Shown here: one piece after another, positions 17,502-25,141 of the stretch
Numbering within the stretch: position 1 is the stretch's first letter
Layout of the letters: each line of letters opens with the position of its first letter
Source of the DNA: QHXM01 sp032160705
Lineage (GTDB): Bacteria; Acidobacteriota; Blastocatellia; Pyrinomonadales; Pyrinomonadaceae
DNA length: 64,000 nt
Direction of reading: 5' to 3'
Assembly (NCBI GenBank): GCA_032160705.1
Contig: JAVHVE010000061.1
Location: 62,001-126,000 of the forward strand
Made by a program: the position numbers and the translations under genes
Notes under the pieces: model-generated
The model's input: the letters and a program-made list of their open reading frames with translations, nothing else
Told to the model about the DNA's origin: nothing
The model's database searches: none

Positions 17502-18548
17502 TCAGGGCTTCTTCTGCTCCGCAATATATTTTTGTAATTTTCCCCGACCAGGATAATCCGGTTTCTTCTTGAGGAACTGTTCGTATTCGACGGCGGCCTG
17601 GCTCTTTAGGCCGGCAGCATTGTAGAGATCGGCTAGACGCAGGTGCGCGTCGGCTTCTCCGAGCCGAGCCGCCTCGTTCAAGTAAGGCACGGCCTTCGAT
17701 CCCTTCTTGATCTGTAAGTAGACTTCGCCGAGCAGAAAATTAGCATCCGCTGAGTCGCTTCGCAGTTCGACGGCTTGTGTCAGCGGGGCAATAGCGTCTG
17801 CAAACTTCTTTTGCACGATGAGTACCCGTCCGAGGTTGAGCAAAGCCAGGGCGAACATTGGCCTCTCATCAAGCGAGCGCCGATAAGCTTTTTCGGCATC
17901 GCCGGTCTTGTCCTGCAAGAAATAAACTGTCCCAAGTTCAGTCCACGCATTAAAGTCCTTAGGGTCGGCAGCGAGAAGTTGTAGTAGCAAGTTGGCCGCG
18001 TCGCCGTACTTCTTCTTAGCCATCGCAGACTGGGCCTTACTGAAAAGTGACTGGTTGGCTGCGGCGCGCTGGTAGATGTCGGCGGCTGAGACGATCTGAG
18101 GATGAGGCTTAGTTTCTGTCCTGCTGGGTCGCCACTCCAACTCCAGGTCCTGACGGTGCTCCATCTGGATTGGTCCGCCGATCTGTATACGGACACGCGC
18201 GACCTCACCATTGTCCACCTCGACGACAATGTCGTACTCGCCGCTGCGTATGCCGACGAAGCGATAGCGGCCCTTGGACGGGACAGTCTGCCTCCCCACA
18301 ATAGTTCCAGCCATATTGTAGAGGATGACACGGAAGCTCAAAGGAAGCAGTCCCTGAACTTTGCTTTCGTCAACTTTCAGGTCTCCGAAGAGAGTATATC
18401 CAGTTTGAGCGAATGCAACATGCGTTGATGCCAGAAGCGCGATGAGCAACAACACGAGACAGCTCATCTGGAGCTTGCTGATGGCAAAAGGGTGGCCAGT
18501 GTTGTGTCGAGCAGGAACGCACAGTTGGACGACGGCAGGTTTGGTCAT
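17502..18548 (-). CDS. Exported TPR-repeat protein
   Basis: 348 residues from the ATG at 18548, chosen because GGGGGAA lies about 9 bases upstream. In-frame upstream starts up to 18632 (TTG) are possible. A hydrophobic segment (LVLLLIALLASTHVAFAQ) at about residues 30-48 looks like a signal peptide or anchor with an unusually long polar lead. Next is a carboxypeptidase-regulatory-like beta domain (GRYRFVGIRSGEYDIVVEVD). The remainder is at least five tetratricopeptide repeats, for example ADPKDFNAWTELGTVYFLQD and FALALLNLGRVLIVQKKFAD. Such proteins serve as periplasmic scaffolds; no partner is indicated here. It stands alone on the minus strand. Confidence 0.75.
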   Translation of the reverse strand: MTKPAVVQLCVPARHNTGHPFAISKLQMSCLVLLLIALLASTHVAFAQTGYTLFGDLKVDESKVQGLLPLSFRVILYNMAGTIVGRQTVPSKGRYRFVGIRSGEYDIVVEVDNGEVARVRIQIGGPIQMEHRQDLELEWRPSRTETKPHPQIVSAADIYQRAAANQSLFSKAQSAMAKKKYGDAANLLLQLLAADPKDFNAWTELGTVYFLQDKTGDAEKAYRRSLDERPMFALALLNLGRVLIVQKKFADAIAPLTQAVELRSDSADANFLLGEVYLQIKKGSKAVPYLNEAARLGEADAHLRLADLYNAAGLKSQAAVEYEQFLKKKPDYPGRGKLQKYIAEQKKP

Positions 18549-18879
18549 GGCGGATTCCCCCATCCGGTTAGGAGTCATCATTGTATTCCACGCCTGGTTG
18601 AGAATGAAAGCGGGATGATGAAGAAGCCTCAACCTGTATGAAGCAGGTCAGTGTACTATGGCGAACAGACCGTTACGCGCTCATCTGATATCTTTTCTCA
18701 TTCCCCTTCATTAAAAACCGAAGAAGATCGCACACGGAAGCCTGGACTTTGGAGGTCAGAAGTCGGGTCGTCTGATAGTCACCTTCTTCGCGAGAAGGAT
18801 GAGATTTATCCTGGTAAGCATTCTTTTGGCGCGGCAACAAAGAATGCGGCAGACATTAAAAGGGAAAGGAATCAGTTCT
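18549..18879. other. Intergenic region, divergent, nothing specific recognised
   Basis: About 330 bases between the minus-strand TPR gene and the plus-strand dehydrogenase. It is more AT-rich than neighbouring DNA. It must hold promoters for both directions, but I see no hexamer pair near consensus and no strong inverted repeat. Confidence 0.4.
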
Positions 18880-20034
18880 ATGCTTGCAATGAATTTCCGA
18901 GGGCCTCGACGGGTCCGCATCGATCATAAGCCTGAGCCGGAGATTCTGCATCCGCAGGATGCCGTCGTCCGGGTCACACGATCTTGTATCTGCGGATCCG
19001 ATCTGCATTTATACAATGGGTCTGTGCCGGACACACGTGTGGGGATGACATTTGGACACGAGGTCACAGGTGTAGTGGAAGAAGTCGGTCAAGAGGTGGA
19101 GAAACTGAAAATTGGCGATCACGTCCTGGTGCCTTTTAATATCGCCTGCGGAAAGTGTGTTTTCTGCCAGCAGGAGCTTTATGGTAATTGCCACGAATCC
19201 AATCCCGAAGCCACCGCGGTGGGTGGCATTTTCGGCTATTCGCATACTGCGGGCGGTTACGACGGAGGACAAGCGGAATATGTCCGCGTCCCTTATGCGG
19301 ATGTGAGTCCGACGGTCATTCCAGAGGGTATGGACCTGGACGCTGCGGTGATGCTCACCGACGTAGTGCCGACCGGGTATCAGGCCGCGGAAATGGGCGG
19401 TATTCAACCCGGTGACACCGTGGTGGTTTTCGGAGCTGGCCCTGTGGGCATCATGGCGGCCAGGTGCGCCTGGCTCTTTGGGGCAGGGCGGGTCATCGTG
19501 ATTGATCATGTGGAGTACCGTCTCGAATTCGTGAAGAACTATGCCCCCTGCGAGGTCTATAACTACAAGGAACTGGATGATGTGGTGGTATTCCTTAAAA
19601 AGACTACCGATTGGTTGGGAGCTGACGTAGTTATCGATGCTGTGGGAGCTGAAGCCACCGGCAGAATGATGCAGACGCTGCTTGGCAAAACATTGCACAT
19701 GGTAGGCGGGGCGGCCACCGCGCTGCACTGGGCGATCAACTCTGTGAAAAAGGGTGGGATTGTCTCCATTGTCGGCGTGTATGGCCCGATTGACACCCTC
19801 GTCCCGATTGGGAATGTGGTGAATAAAGGCCTCACCATCCGAGGGAACCAGGCGTCTGTGAAGCGGCTGTTGCCGCGACTGATTGAGCATGTGCAGAATG
19901 GCATCATTGATCCGAGACCACTAATCACACACCGCATCCCTTTGGAAGAAGTGTCGGATGCGTACCGGATTTTTTCAGCGAAGCTCGATAATTGCATCAA
20001 GCCGGTGCTGATCCCGCCGTCAGCCAGAATCTAG
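18880..20034 (+). CDS. Zinc-dependent alcohol dehydrogenase, formaldehyde-dehydrogenase-like
   Basis: 384 residues from the ATG at 18880, which has AAAGGAA ten bases upstream. A longer start at 18799 would add an unconserved segment. It is a medium-chain dehydrogenase: the catalytic zinc site shows CICGSDLHLY and GHEVTGVVEEVG, and the structural zinc site is CGKCVFCQQELYGNC. The NAD-binding glycine motif is VVFGAGPVGIMAARCAWLFG. The lengthened segment ending in HWAINSVKKGGIVSIVGVYG is typical of the glutathione-independent formaldehyde dehydrogenase/threonine-dehydrogenase-like branch. Likely role: oxidation of an aldehyde or alcohol under stress. It is followed 12 bases later by a small membrane protein, an apparent two-gene operon. 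Codon use looks less GC-biased than in the flanking core genes. Confidence 0.85.
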   Translation: MLAMNFRGPRRVRIDHKPEPEILHPQDAVVRVTRSCICGSDLHLYNGSVPDTRVGMTFGHEVTGVVEEVGQEVEKLKIGDHVLVPFNIACGKCVFCQQELYGNCHESNPEATAVGGIFGYSHTAGGYDGGQAEYVRVPYADVSPTVIPEGMDLDAAVMLTDVVPTGYQAAEMGGIQPGDTVVVFGAGPVGIMAARCAWLFGAGRVIVIDHVEYRLEFVKNYAPCEVYNYKELDDVVVFLKKTTDWLGADVVIDAVGAEATGRMMQTLLGKTLHMVGGAATALHWAINSVKKGGIVSIVGVYGPIDTLVPIGNVVNKGLTIRGNQASVKRLLPRLIEHVQNGIIDPRPLITHRIPLEEVSDAYRIFSAKLDNCIKPVLIPPSARI

Positions 20035-20046
20035 GAAGGAGCTACA

Positions 20047-20571
20047 ATGGAAAATACAGTTAAGGACATGGGCAACAGAGTTATAGACCCCTCGCAGATC
20101 AAGGGGTGGGGCGTGGACGCCAATCTGGAAAACGACCCAACCTATCCGATGAAGAAGCGCAACGACGGGGAACACGCGGGCTATAGCTGGGAGCGTCCGA
20201 CTCAGCAGCCGAACAGCGTCGAGGTCCTGCATTCCAACGAGCGGCCAAACGTCACAGCCGCCTTCGGGACGTCAACGCCGCCCTCGGGACTGAGCGGCAT
20301 GATCCGCCGCTTTGCTTTCAACTATAGCGAAAACAGCTACGGGCATTGGCTGCCGCTGATGCTGGCGGATCGTGTAGGCATGGTGGAAGGCGTCCTGGAT
20401 GATCTCGCGCATGGCCACGTCCCTAACATCTTCGGAGAACTGGGCTGGAAGGCGGAGTGGAAACACAACAGAAAAAGTTTAGTGACACGAGTTGCCGTCG
20501 GGGCGGTTATCGCTACCGCCGCCTTTACCTACCTGCGTAGCCGAAGGGGTGGTTCAGAGGCGGAGGAATGA
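20047..20571 (+). CDS. Hypothetical protein with C-terminal membrane anchor
   Basis: 174 residues. A strong ribosome-binding site (AGGAAGGAG) lies 5-6 bases before the ATG. The N-terminal ~70 residues are polar and Pro/Asn-rich (DPSQIKGWGVDANLENDPTY). The middle has FAFNYSENSYGHWLPLMLAD and DRVGMVEGVLDDLAHGHVPN. The C-terminus has one transmembrane helix (VTRVAVGAVIATAAFTYL) followed by RSRRGG, a tail-anchor arrangement. I do not recognise a named family. Pairing with a zinc alcohol dehydrogenase at 12-base spacing suggests a joint function, perhaps in stress tolerance. That is inference only. Confidence 0.7.
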   Translation: MENTVKDMGNRVIDPSQIKGWGVDANLENDPTYPMKKRNDGEHAGYSWERPTQQPNSVEVLHSNERPNVTAAFGTSTPPSGLSGMIRRFAFNYSENSYGHWLPLMLADRVGMVEGVLDDLAHGHVPNIFGELGWKAEWKHNRKSLVTRVAVGAVIATAAFTYLRSRRGGSEAEE

Positions 20572-20757
20572 CTTTGCCTGCATAATCATTAAATGGAATC
20601 ATTTTGTAGGCAGTTCAATGAAGTGTTTCTTGACTCCAAGATGCTACTACAAAACCTAAGCTTACTATTTCTCTCGCCATCGAAGGGGCAACTTCAGTCA
20701 ACAAGGGAACACCTTATGGTGGCTAATTCGACAAAAATTTAACGAAGCCATCCAGAG

Positions 20758-20787
20758 TTGACACTGCCCTTACGGCCTCCTTATACT
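20758..20787 (+). promoter_or_regulatory. Sigma-70 promoter of the tRNA-Phe gene
   Basis: TTGACA at 20758-20763, an 18-base spacer, then TATACT at 20782-20787. The tRNA begins 33 bases after the -10. A GC-rich discriminator follows the -10, as is common at stable-RNA promoters. Confidence 0.65.
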
Positions 20788-20819
20788 GCGCTCTTTCCGC
20801 AGAGAGACTGGAACATCCA

Positions 20820-20895
20820 GGCCAGGTAGCTCAGTTGGTAGAGCGCGGCCCTGAAAAGGCCGGCGTCGGCGGTTCGATTCCGTCCCTGGCCACCA
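20820..20895 (+). tRNA. tRNA-Phe (GAA)
   Basis: 76 bases with encoded CCA. The acceptor GGCCAGG pairs with CCTGGCC, followed by discriminator A. The D arm is GCTC-AGTTGGTA-GAGC. The anticodon stem CGGCC/GGCCG encloses the loop CTGAAAA, giving anticodon GAA. The T arm contains GGTTCGATTCC. No integrase or tRNA-fragment repeat is seen near it, so it shows no sign of being an integration site here. Confidence 0.96.
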
Positions 20896-20900
20896 TATTC

Positions 20901-20994
20901 AAGGCAAAAGATAAAAGTAAAAAGGCAAAAGTCAGGACGAAGAAGTTTCTTTTCGTCTTCACTTTTGCCTTTTACCTTTTTACTTTTACCTTCT
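20901..20994. repeat. Word-built palindrome, AAAAGGC family, copy 2
   Basis: Arms AAGGCAAAAGATAAAAGTAAAAAGGC and complementary GCCTTTTTAC-like runs. It lies between the tRNA and the end of the convergent minus-strand cREC gene, so this copy is not intercistronic. Confidence 0.88.
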
Positions 20995-21471
20995 TTACCG
21001 GTGCCAGTAATTCTTGATTTTTTGTGCGAGCAGGGGAAAGGGGACGTACTCGGCCTGGCGACCGGCGCGGCGCAGTTCTTCAATCATCCTCATTGCACCA
21101 TCAGCATTGCGTGTGTGTACCAGGATGGTCGAGGCACGCTGCAATTCCGGGCGTGAGGCGAGCCAGAGGGCGATGGCGTAGCCAGTGTTTTCGTCGTCGG
21201 TTGTTTCGGAGTGGTAGTGTTCAGGCAGCAGGTCGTGATCGAGGAAGATCGCGTCATAAAGGTTTGCGCTGAGAAACTCGCGCGCCCCTGCCACATCGTC
21301 CGCAATATCAAGATGATCGCCGTCAAACCGTTTGGCGAACCAGACATGCCTGCGTGTGTCGTCGTCCAGGAGGAAAACGCGAATCGGGGTGCGATCCGCA
21401 TGAACATTATTGAGTCCGAGCTTGCTCAGGACTCCTCTCAAAATACCCATCTGTGTTAACAACCCGGACAT
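20995..21471 (-). CDS. cREC-type receiver-like protein (cyclic-phosphate-processing receiver domain)
   Basis: 158 residues. The body is receiver-like: VFLLDDDTRRHVWFAKRF at the first strand, DAIFLDHDLLPEHYHS at the phosphoacceptor strand, then AIALWLASRPELQRASTILV and HTRNADGAMRMIEELRRAG. The shape DDD-R-H-W-F-K-RF with the HDLLPEHYHS-like segment and the HTRNADGA motif matches the cREC family (Burroughs and Aravind), proposed to act on cyclic-phosphate RNA ends or in stress signalling. That role is established only by computational association, and no RNA-processing neighbour is present here. The start at 21471 has TAGGA nearby; an internal ATG 7 codons in is an alternative. Confidence 0.7.
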   Translation of the reverse strand: MSGLLTQMGILRGVLSKLGLNNVHADRTPIRVFLLDDDTRRHVWFAKRFDGDHLDIADDVAGAREFLSANLYDAIFLDHDLLPEHYHSETTDDENTGYAIALWLASRPELQRASTILVHTRNADGAMRMIEELRRAGRQAEYVPFPLLAQKIKNYWHR

Positions 21472-21539
21472 TCCTAATGTCCAGGGCTTAATCTCCGGCC
21501 TGCTATGATTGCGATTTAAACTTCATGGATGCCCCACTA

Positions 21540-21640
21540 TAAAAGTAAAAAGGCAAAAGGTAAAAGGCAAAAGGGATGGCCGAGAAACGCTTTTGATTAA
21601 ATGTGGCTTCAGTCTCACTTTGCCTTTGACCTTTTACCTT
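21540..21640. repeat. Word-built palindrome, AAAAGGC family, copy 3
   Basis: Left arm TAAAAGTAAAAAGGC then AAAAGGTAAAAGGC, right arm TTTGCCTTTGACCTTTTACC. The loop has GGCCGAGAAACGCTTTTG, which resembles the loop core of the ACAGAAG family. It lies in the divergent gap between the cREC gene and the bi-domain oxidoreductase. Confidence 0.88.
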
Positions 21641-21755
21641 AATTGAGAGTGTGTTAAAAACTTTCACGCGCGCGTTTTGAGCTTGCAGCGCTCTCTTCAT
21701 GAGCGTGCGCTGTTTTCATCTTTGATCTGAACACGAGCACGAAAAAGCGTCTCTT

Positions 21756-23909
21756 ATGAAGCAGGTTTTGCAGAACAATAAAACCGGTCAGATGTCCATC
21801 GCAGATGTTCCCACGCCCATCGCGCAAAGAGGGCGCGTGCTGGTGCGAGCCGCCGCGTCGCTGATTAGCGCGGGCACGGAGCGAATGGCTGTTGACGAAG
21901 GCAAGAAAAGCCTGCTTGAGAAAGCCAGAGAGCGCCCGGAGCTTGTCAAGCAAGTTATCGAGAAAGCCAGGAATGAAGGTTTCCTGAAAACCTTCAATGC
22001 CGTTCGCTCAAAGCTTGGTTCTTCGACGGCACTTGGCTACAGCGCGGCGGGCATTGTCATGGAGGTCGGCGACGACGTGACGGAGTTTCGCGCCGGTGAT
22101 CGCGTGGCCTGCGCGGGTGCGGGCTATGCCTCTCATGCGGAAGTGTTGTCAGTCCCGAAAAATCTCTGCGTGCGGTTGCCCGGCGAAGTGAGCTTTGAGG
22201 CGGGAGCGTTCGGCACGCTCGGCGCGATTGCGTTGCAGGGGGTGCGCCTGGCCGACCCGACTCTCGGCGAGAGTGTGGTCGTTATCGGGCTTGGGCTTCT
22301 CGGACAAATCACCGTGCAGCTTTTGAAAGCGAACGGCTGCCGCGTCTTTGGCATTGATCTAGACCCGGCGAAAGTAGAATTGGCGCGTGAACTCGGAGCG
22401 GACAGCGGGGCTGTCAGCGATGAGAACGTGAAAAGGGCGGTGCTGGACTGGTCGCGCGGGCGCGGCGCGGACGCTGTGCTGATTACGGCAGCAACCTCGT
22501 CGAATCAGCCGGTTGAGCTGGCGGGCGAGATTTCGCGCCTGAAAGGTCGTGTGGTTGCTGTCGGGATGGTCGGCCTGGATGTTCCGCGTAATCTCTATTT
22601 CAAGCGCGAGCTGTCCCTGATGGTTTCCATGTCCTACGGGCCGGGTCGCTACGATTCCGAATATGAAGAGCGCGGGCATGATTATCCGTTCGCTTACGTG
22701 CGCTGGACTGAGAACCGCAATTTGGAAGCCTTCCTTGATCTGGTGGCCGAGCGCCGCGTCAACGTCGAGCGCCTCATCACGCATCGCTTTCCGATTGAAG
22801 AGGGCGAGCGTGCCTATCAACTGATTGCGGGCGAGACGAAAGAGCCTTACCTGGGAATCATTCTGCGGTATGACACGGAGCGCGAGCTGGAGCGTCGCAT
22901 TGAAATTAAAAGGAGCGAGAAAGCGAACACCGCCGCGAATGCCGTTCGTTTAGGGATTATCGGTGCGGGCGTTTACGCGCAGGCGATGCTCCTGCCCTTT
23001 TATAAAGCTCTGGGTGTGGATTTCCGTGCGATTACGACTGCGTCAGGGGTGACGGCACGCGACCTTGCGGAAAAATATGGCTTCGACTATTGCGCCTCAA
23101 GCGCCGACGATGTGCTTGATGACAGGGAAGTGAATCTCATCGTCGTTGCCACGCGCCATGATCTTCATGCGGAGCTTTCAAGGCGCGCGCTGCTCAAAGG
23201 AAAACATGTCTTTGTGGAAAAGCCACTGGCGCTGAATGAAGATGAACTGGAAAGTGTGCTTGATGCGGCGGCCAATTCTGCTGGGCAGTTGATGGTTGGC
23301 TACAATCGCCGGTTCTCGCCGCTGGCGCGCGCCGCCCGCGCCTTCTTCGATGGGCGTCAAGCACCTCTTTCGATTAGTTATCGCGTGAATGCCGGACGAG
23401 TTCCGAAGTCCCACTGGCTGCAAGACCCGACGCAAGGCGGTGGGCGCATTATCGGCGAGGTCTGCCATTTCGTTGACCTAATGCAATACCTGACAGGGTC
23501 GCTCGTGACGCGCGTCTATGCTGAATCAATCACGAGCCGCAATGAGGAAATGGTTGACGAGGACAACTCGTTTATCACGCTTCGTTTCGCAGACGGCTCA
23601 AACGGCTCGATTGCTTATCTCTCGGAAGGCGATAAAGCGATGCCGAAAGAGCGCATCGAAATTATTTCAGAAGGGAAGAGTTTTGTGCTCGACGATTTTC
23701 GCACCGCGACGAGTTATCGCAACGGGCGTGAAGAGACCAACGCGCTGCGCCAGCAGGATAAGGGGCAGGCAGATGAGACGCGCGCCGTGTGCGATGTGGT
23801 GTTGAAGGGCGAGCCTGCGCCCATTTCGCTCGACGATCTGGCAACGACGACGCGAGCCACTTTCCGCATCCGTGAGTCGTTGCGCACGGGGCAGGCAATG
23901 AACGTCTGA
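21756..23909 (+). CDS. Bi-domain oxidoreductase: medium-chain dehydrogenase fused to Gfo/Idh/MocA dehydrogenase
   Basis: 717 residues. Residues ~1-370 form an alcohol-dehydrogenase-like MDR domain without the structural-zinc Cys cluster (VLVRAAASLISAGTERM; SALGYSAAGIVMEVGDDV-like region; VVIGLGLLGQITVQLLKANG). Residues ~385-717 form a Gfo/Idh/MocA domain (LGIIGAGVYAQAMLLPFYKA; GKHVFVEKPLALNEDELESV; GGGRIIGEVCHFVDLMQYL). EKPLAL is the family's catalytic signature. This fusion recurs in bacteria beside polysaccharide or cell-surface sugar genes, where it is thought to act on nucleotide sugars. No such neighbours are visible here, so the substrate is open. Confidence 0.85.
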   Translation: MKQVLQNNKTGQMSIADVPTPIAQRGRVLVRAAASLISAGTERMAVDEGKKSLLEKARERPELVKQVIEKARNEGFLKTFNAVRSKLGSSTALGYSAAGIVMEVGDDVTEFRAGDRVACAGAGYASHAEVLSVPKNLCVRLPGEVSFEAGAFGTLGAIALQGVRLADPTLGESVVVIGLGLLGQITVQLLKANGCRVFGIDLDPAKVELARELGADSGAVSDENVKRAVLDWSRGRGADAVLITAATSSNQPVELAGEISRLKGRVVAVGMVGLDVPRNLYFKRELSLMVSMSYGPGRYDSEYEERGHDYPFAYVRWTENRNLEAFLDLVAERRVNVERLITHRFPIEEGERAYQLIAGETKEPYLGIILRYDTERELERRIEIKRSEKANTAANAVRLGIIGAGVYAQAMLLPFYKALGVDFRAITTASGVTARDLAEKYGFDYCASSADDVLDDREVNLIVVATRHDLHAELSRRALLKGKHVFVEKPLALNEDELESVLDAAANSAGQLMVGYNRRFSPLARAARAFFDGRQAPLSISYRVNAGRVPKSHWLQDPTQGGGRIIGEVCHFVDLMQYLTGSLVTRVYAESITSRNEEMVDEDNSFITLRFADGSNGSIAYLSEGDKAMPKERIEIISEGKSFVLDDFRTATSYRNGREETNALRQQDKGQADETRAVCDVVLKGEPAPISLDDLATTTRATFRIRESLRTGQAMNV

Positions 23910-23959
23910 CATTTCCACAGGTGGAAAACTTTTCTTTTAATCTTAATCACGCAACGGCC

Positions 23960-23987
23960 TTGAAATATATTCTTCGAGTGTTATAAT
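23960..23987 (+). promoter_or_regulatory. Sigma-70 promoter upstream of the DnaC-like gene
   Basis: TTGAAA at 23960-23965, a 16-base spacer, then TATAAT at 23982-23987. It would give a leader of about 120 bases before the ATG at 24115. Confidence 0.6.
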
Positions 23988-24114
23988 CCGCCGCGCCTCT
24001 GGAATTTCCCCGACAAAATTTCGAGGCATCTTCAAAGGTCGCTGGCGCAGGGCAGTCCTTCAACCTGCGTTGTTCTATCGAAAGAAAATCAAGTTAGAAT
24101 CACGCTCGCTCCTG

Positions 24115-24927
24115 ATGTCGTCTGACAAAGTCAAAATTCATCCGCTCTTCGCAGTACCTGAGACGGATGCTGCGCCCGAAGAAATGCCCGCGTCGGATGA
24201 GCCACTCGCGACTGAGCAGCCAGCCGGTTGCCAGTTCTGTTTCGGCTCAGGGATGGAAGTGGTGGCGGGCAAGGGAGCGCGTCGTTGTCGTTGCCGCACG
24301 CAAATCAATCAGGAGAAGTTGCTTGAAGCCGCGCGCATCCCGCGTCGTTATAGTGAATGCTCGCTACAGAATTACTATCCTGCGAAGGGCAAGTATTACA
24401 CCAATCAGGGAAACGCTTTTAGATTCGCGTACACGCTGGCGCGGATGTATCCAGCCGTTGATCGTGGCCTGCTTCTGATGGGGCCAGTCGGCGTCGGGAA
24501 AACCCATCTGTCTGTCGCCATCATCCGCGATTTGATCGAGAAGAAGGGAATCCCCTGTTTATTCTACGAATTCGGCTCGCTCCTGAAAGCGATTCAGAAT
24601 TCTTATAATCCCATCTCGCAGACTTCAGAATATAAAGTGCTCGCACCCGTCTTTGAGGCTGATGTGCTGGTCTTGGATGAACTGGGAGCGTCGAAGCCAA
24701 CCGATTGGGTGCGCGACACGATGATGCAGATCATCAACACGCGCTACAACGATAAGAAGCTGACGATTTTTACAACGAACTACTTGGACGGGCGCAGGAC
24801 TGAGCGCGACGAGACACTGGAAGACCGCATCGGGGTGCGCCTGCGCTCGCGTCTCTTTGAGATGTGCAAGACCGTCCAGATTGAAGGCGAAGATTACAGG
24901 AAGAAGTTCGATTCGCAGCAGCCTTAA
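24115..24927 (+). CDS. DnaC-like ATP-binding protein (helicase-loader type)
   Basis: 270 residues from the ATG at 24115. A TTG at 24070 is in frame but less likely. A Pro/Glu-rich lead is followed by a four-Cys zinc motif (CQFCFGSGM then RRCRCR, residues ~38-62). The AAA+ ATPase has Walker A GPVGVGKTHLSVAII at about residues 123-137, Walker B VLVLDELGASKPTDWVRD, sensor IFTTNYLDGRRTERDETLED and an arginine-finger region RLRSRLFEMC. Zinc-ribbon plus DnaC/IstB-type AAA+ is typical of replicative-helicase loaders of the DnaI/DnaC class. IstB is excluded by lack of a transposase neighbour. It is monocistronic, with its own promoter and terminator. Confidence 0.85.
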   Translation: MSSDKVKIHPLFAVPETDAAPEEMPASDEPLATEQPAGCQFCFGSGMEVVAGKGARRCRCRTQINQEKLLEAARIPRRYSECSLQNYYPAKGKYYTNQGNAFRFAYTLARMYPAVDRGLLLMGPVGVGKTHLSVAIIRDLIEKKGIPCLFYEFGSLLKAIQNSYNPISQTSEYKVLAPVFEADVLVLDELGASKPTDWVRDTMMQIINTRYNDKKLTIFTTNYLDGRRTERDETLEDRIGVRLRSRLFEMCKTVQIEGEDYRKKFDSQQP

Positions 24928-24954
24928 AAGAGATCGAAAACACTTTTCACAGGT

Positions 24955-24990
24955 AAAGCCGACTCAGGAGAAGAGAGTCGGCTTTATCTT
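24955..24990. terminator. Rho-independent terminator, probably bidirectional
   Basis: AAAGCCGACTC (24955-24965) pairs with GAGTCGGCTTT (24975-24985), with a 9-base loop and ATCTTTT following. It ends the DnaC-like gene. The flanking A and T runs could also let it stop minus-strand transcription from the converging binding-protein gene. Confidence 0.8.
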
Positions 24991-25020
24991 TTAGGAATCA
25001 CGTTGAGGAAGGAAAGATTG

Positions 25021-25100
25021 TCTACGAAGCTACGCGAAATGACACCAAAGGATTCACATCGCCTCAGTTTTCGTGTCTCTTTCGCGTGGCTTCGTGGATA
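25021..25100. repeat. Palindrome related to the element at 2174 (CGAAGCTACGCGAAA type)
   Basis: The left arm at 25021-25045 and right arm at 25073-25100 are imperfect complements sharing the TTCGTGT / CGTGGCTTCGTGGATA vocabulary of the 2174-2248 element. It lies between convergent genes. Confidence 0.65.
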
Positions 25101-25141
25101 GTCTCTCTTTCCATCGCTTCTCTCCGGCCTTAGAAAAGTTC

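Noticed and set aside
19009..19890. 293-residue minus-strand open frame in the alcohol dehydrogenase gene
   Set aside because: Antisense to conserved zinc and nucleotide-binding motifs; composition is that of a reverse shadow.
20820..20895. tRNA-Phe as an attachment site of an island
   Set aside because: No integrase gene and no direct repeat of the tRNA 3' end is visible on either side.
24115..24927. IstB-type transposition helper
   Set aside because: The AAA+ domain could fit, but there is an N-terminal zinc motif and no IstA-like transposase or terminal repeats nearby.
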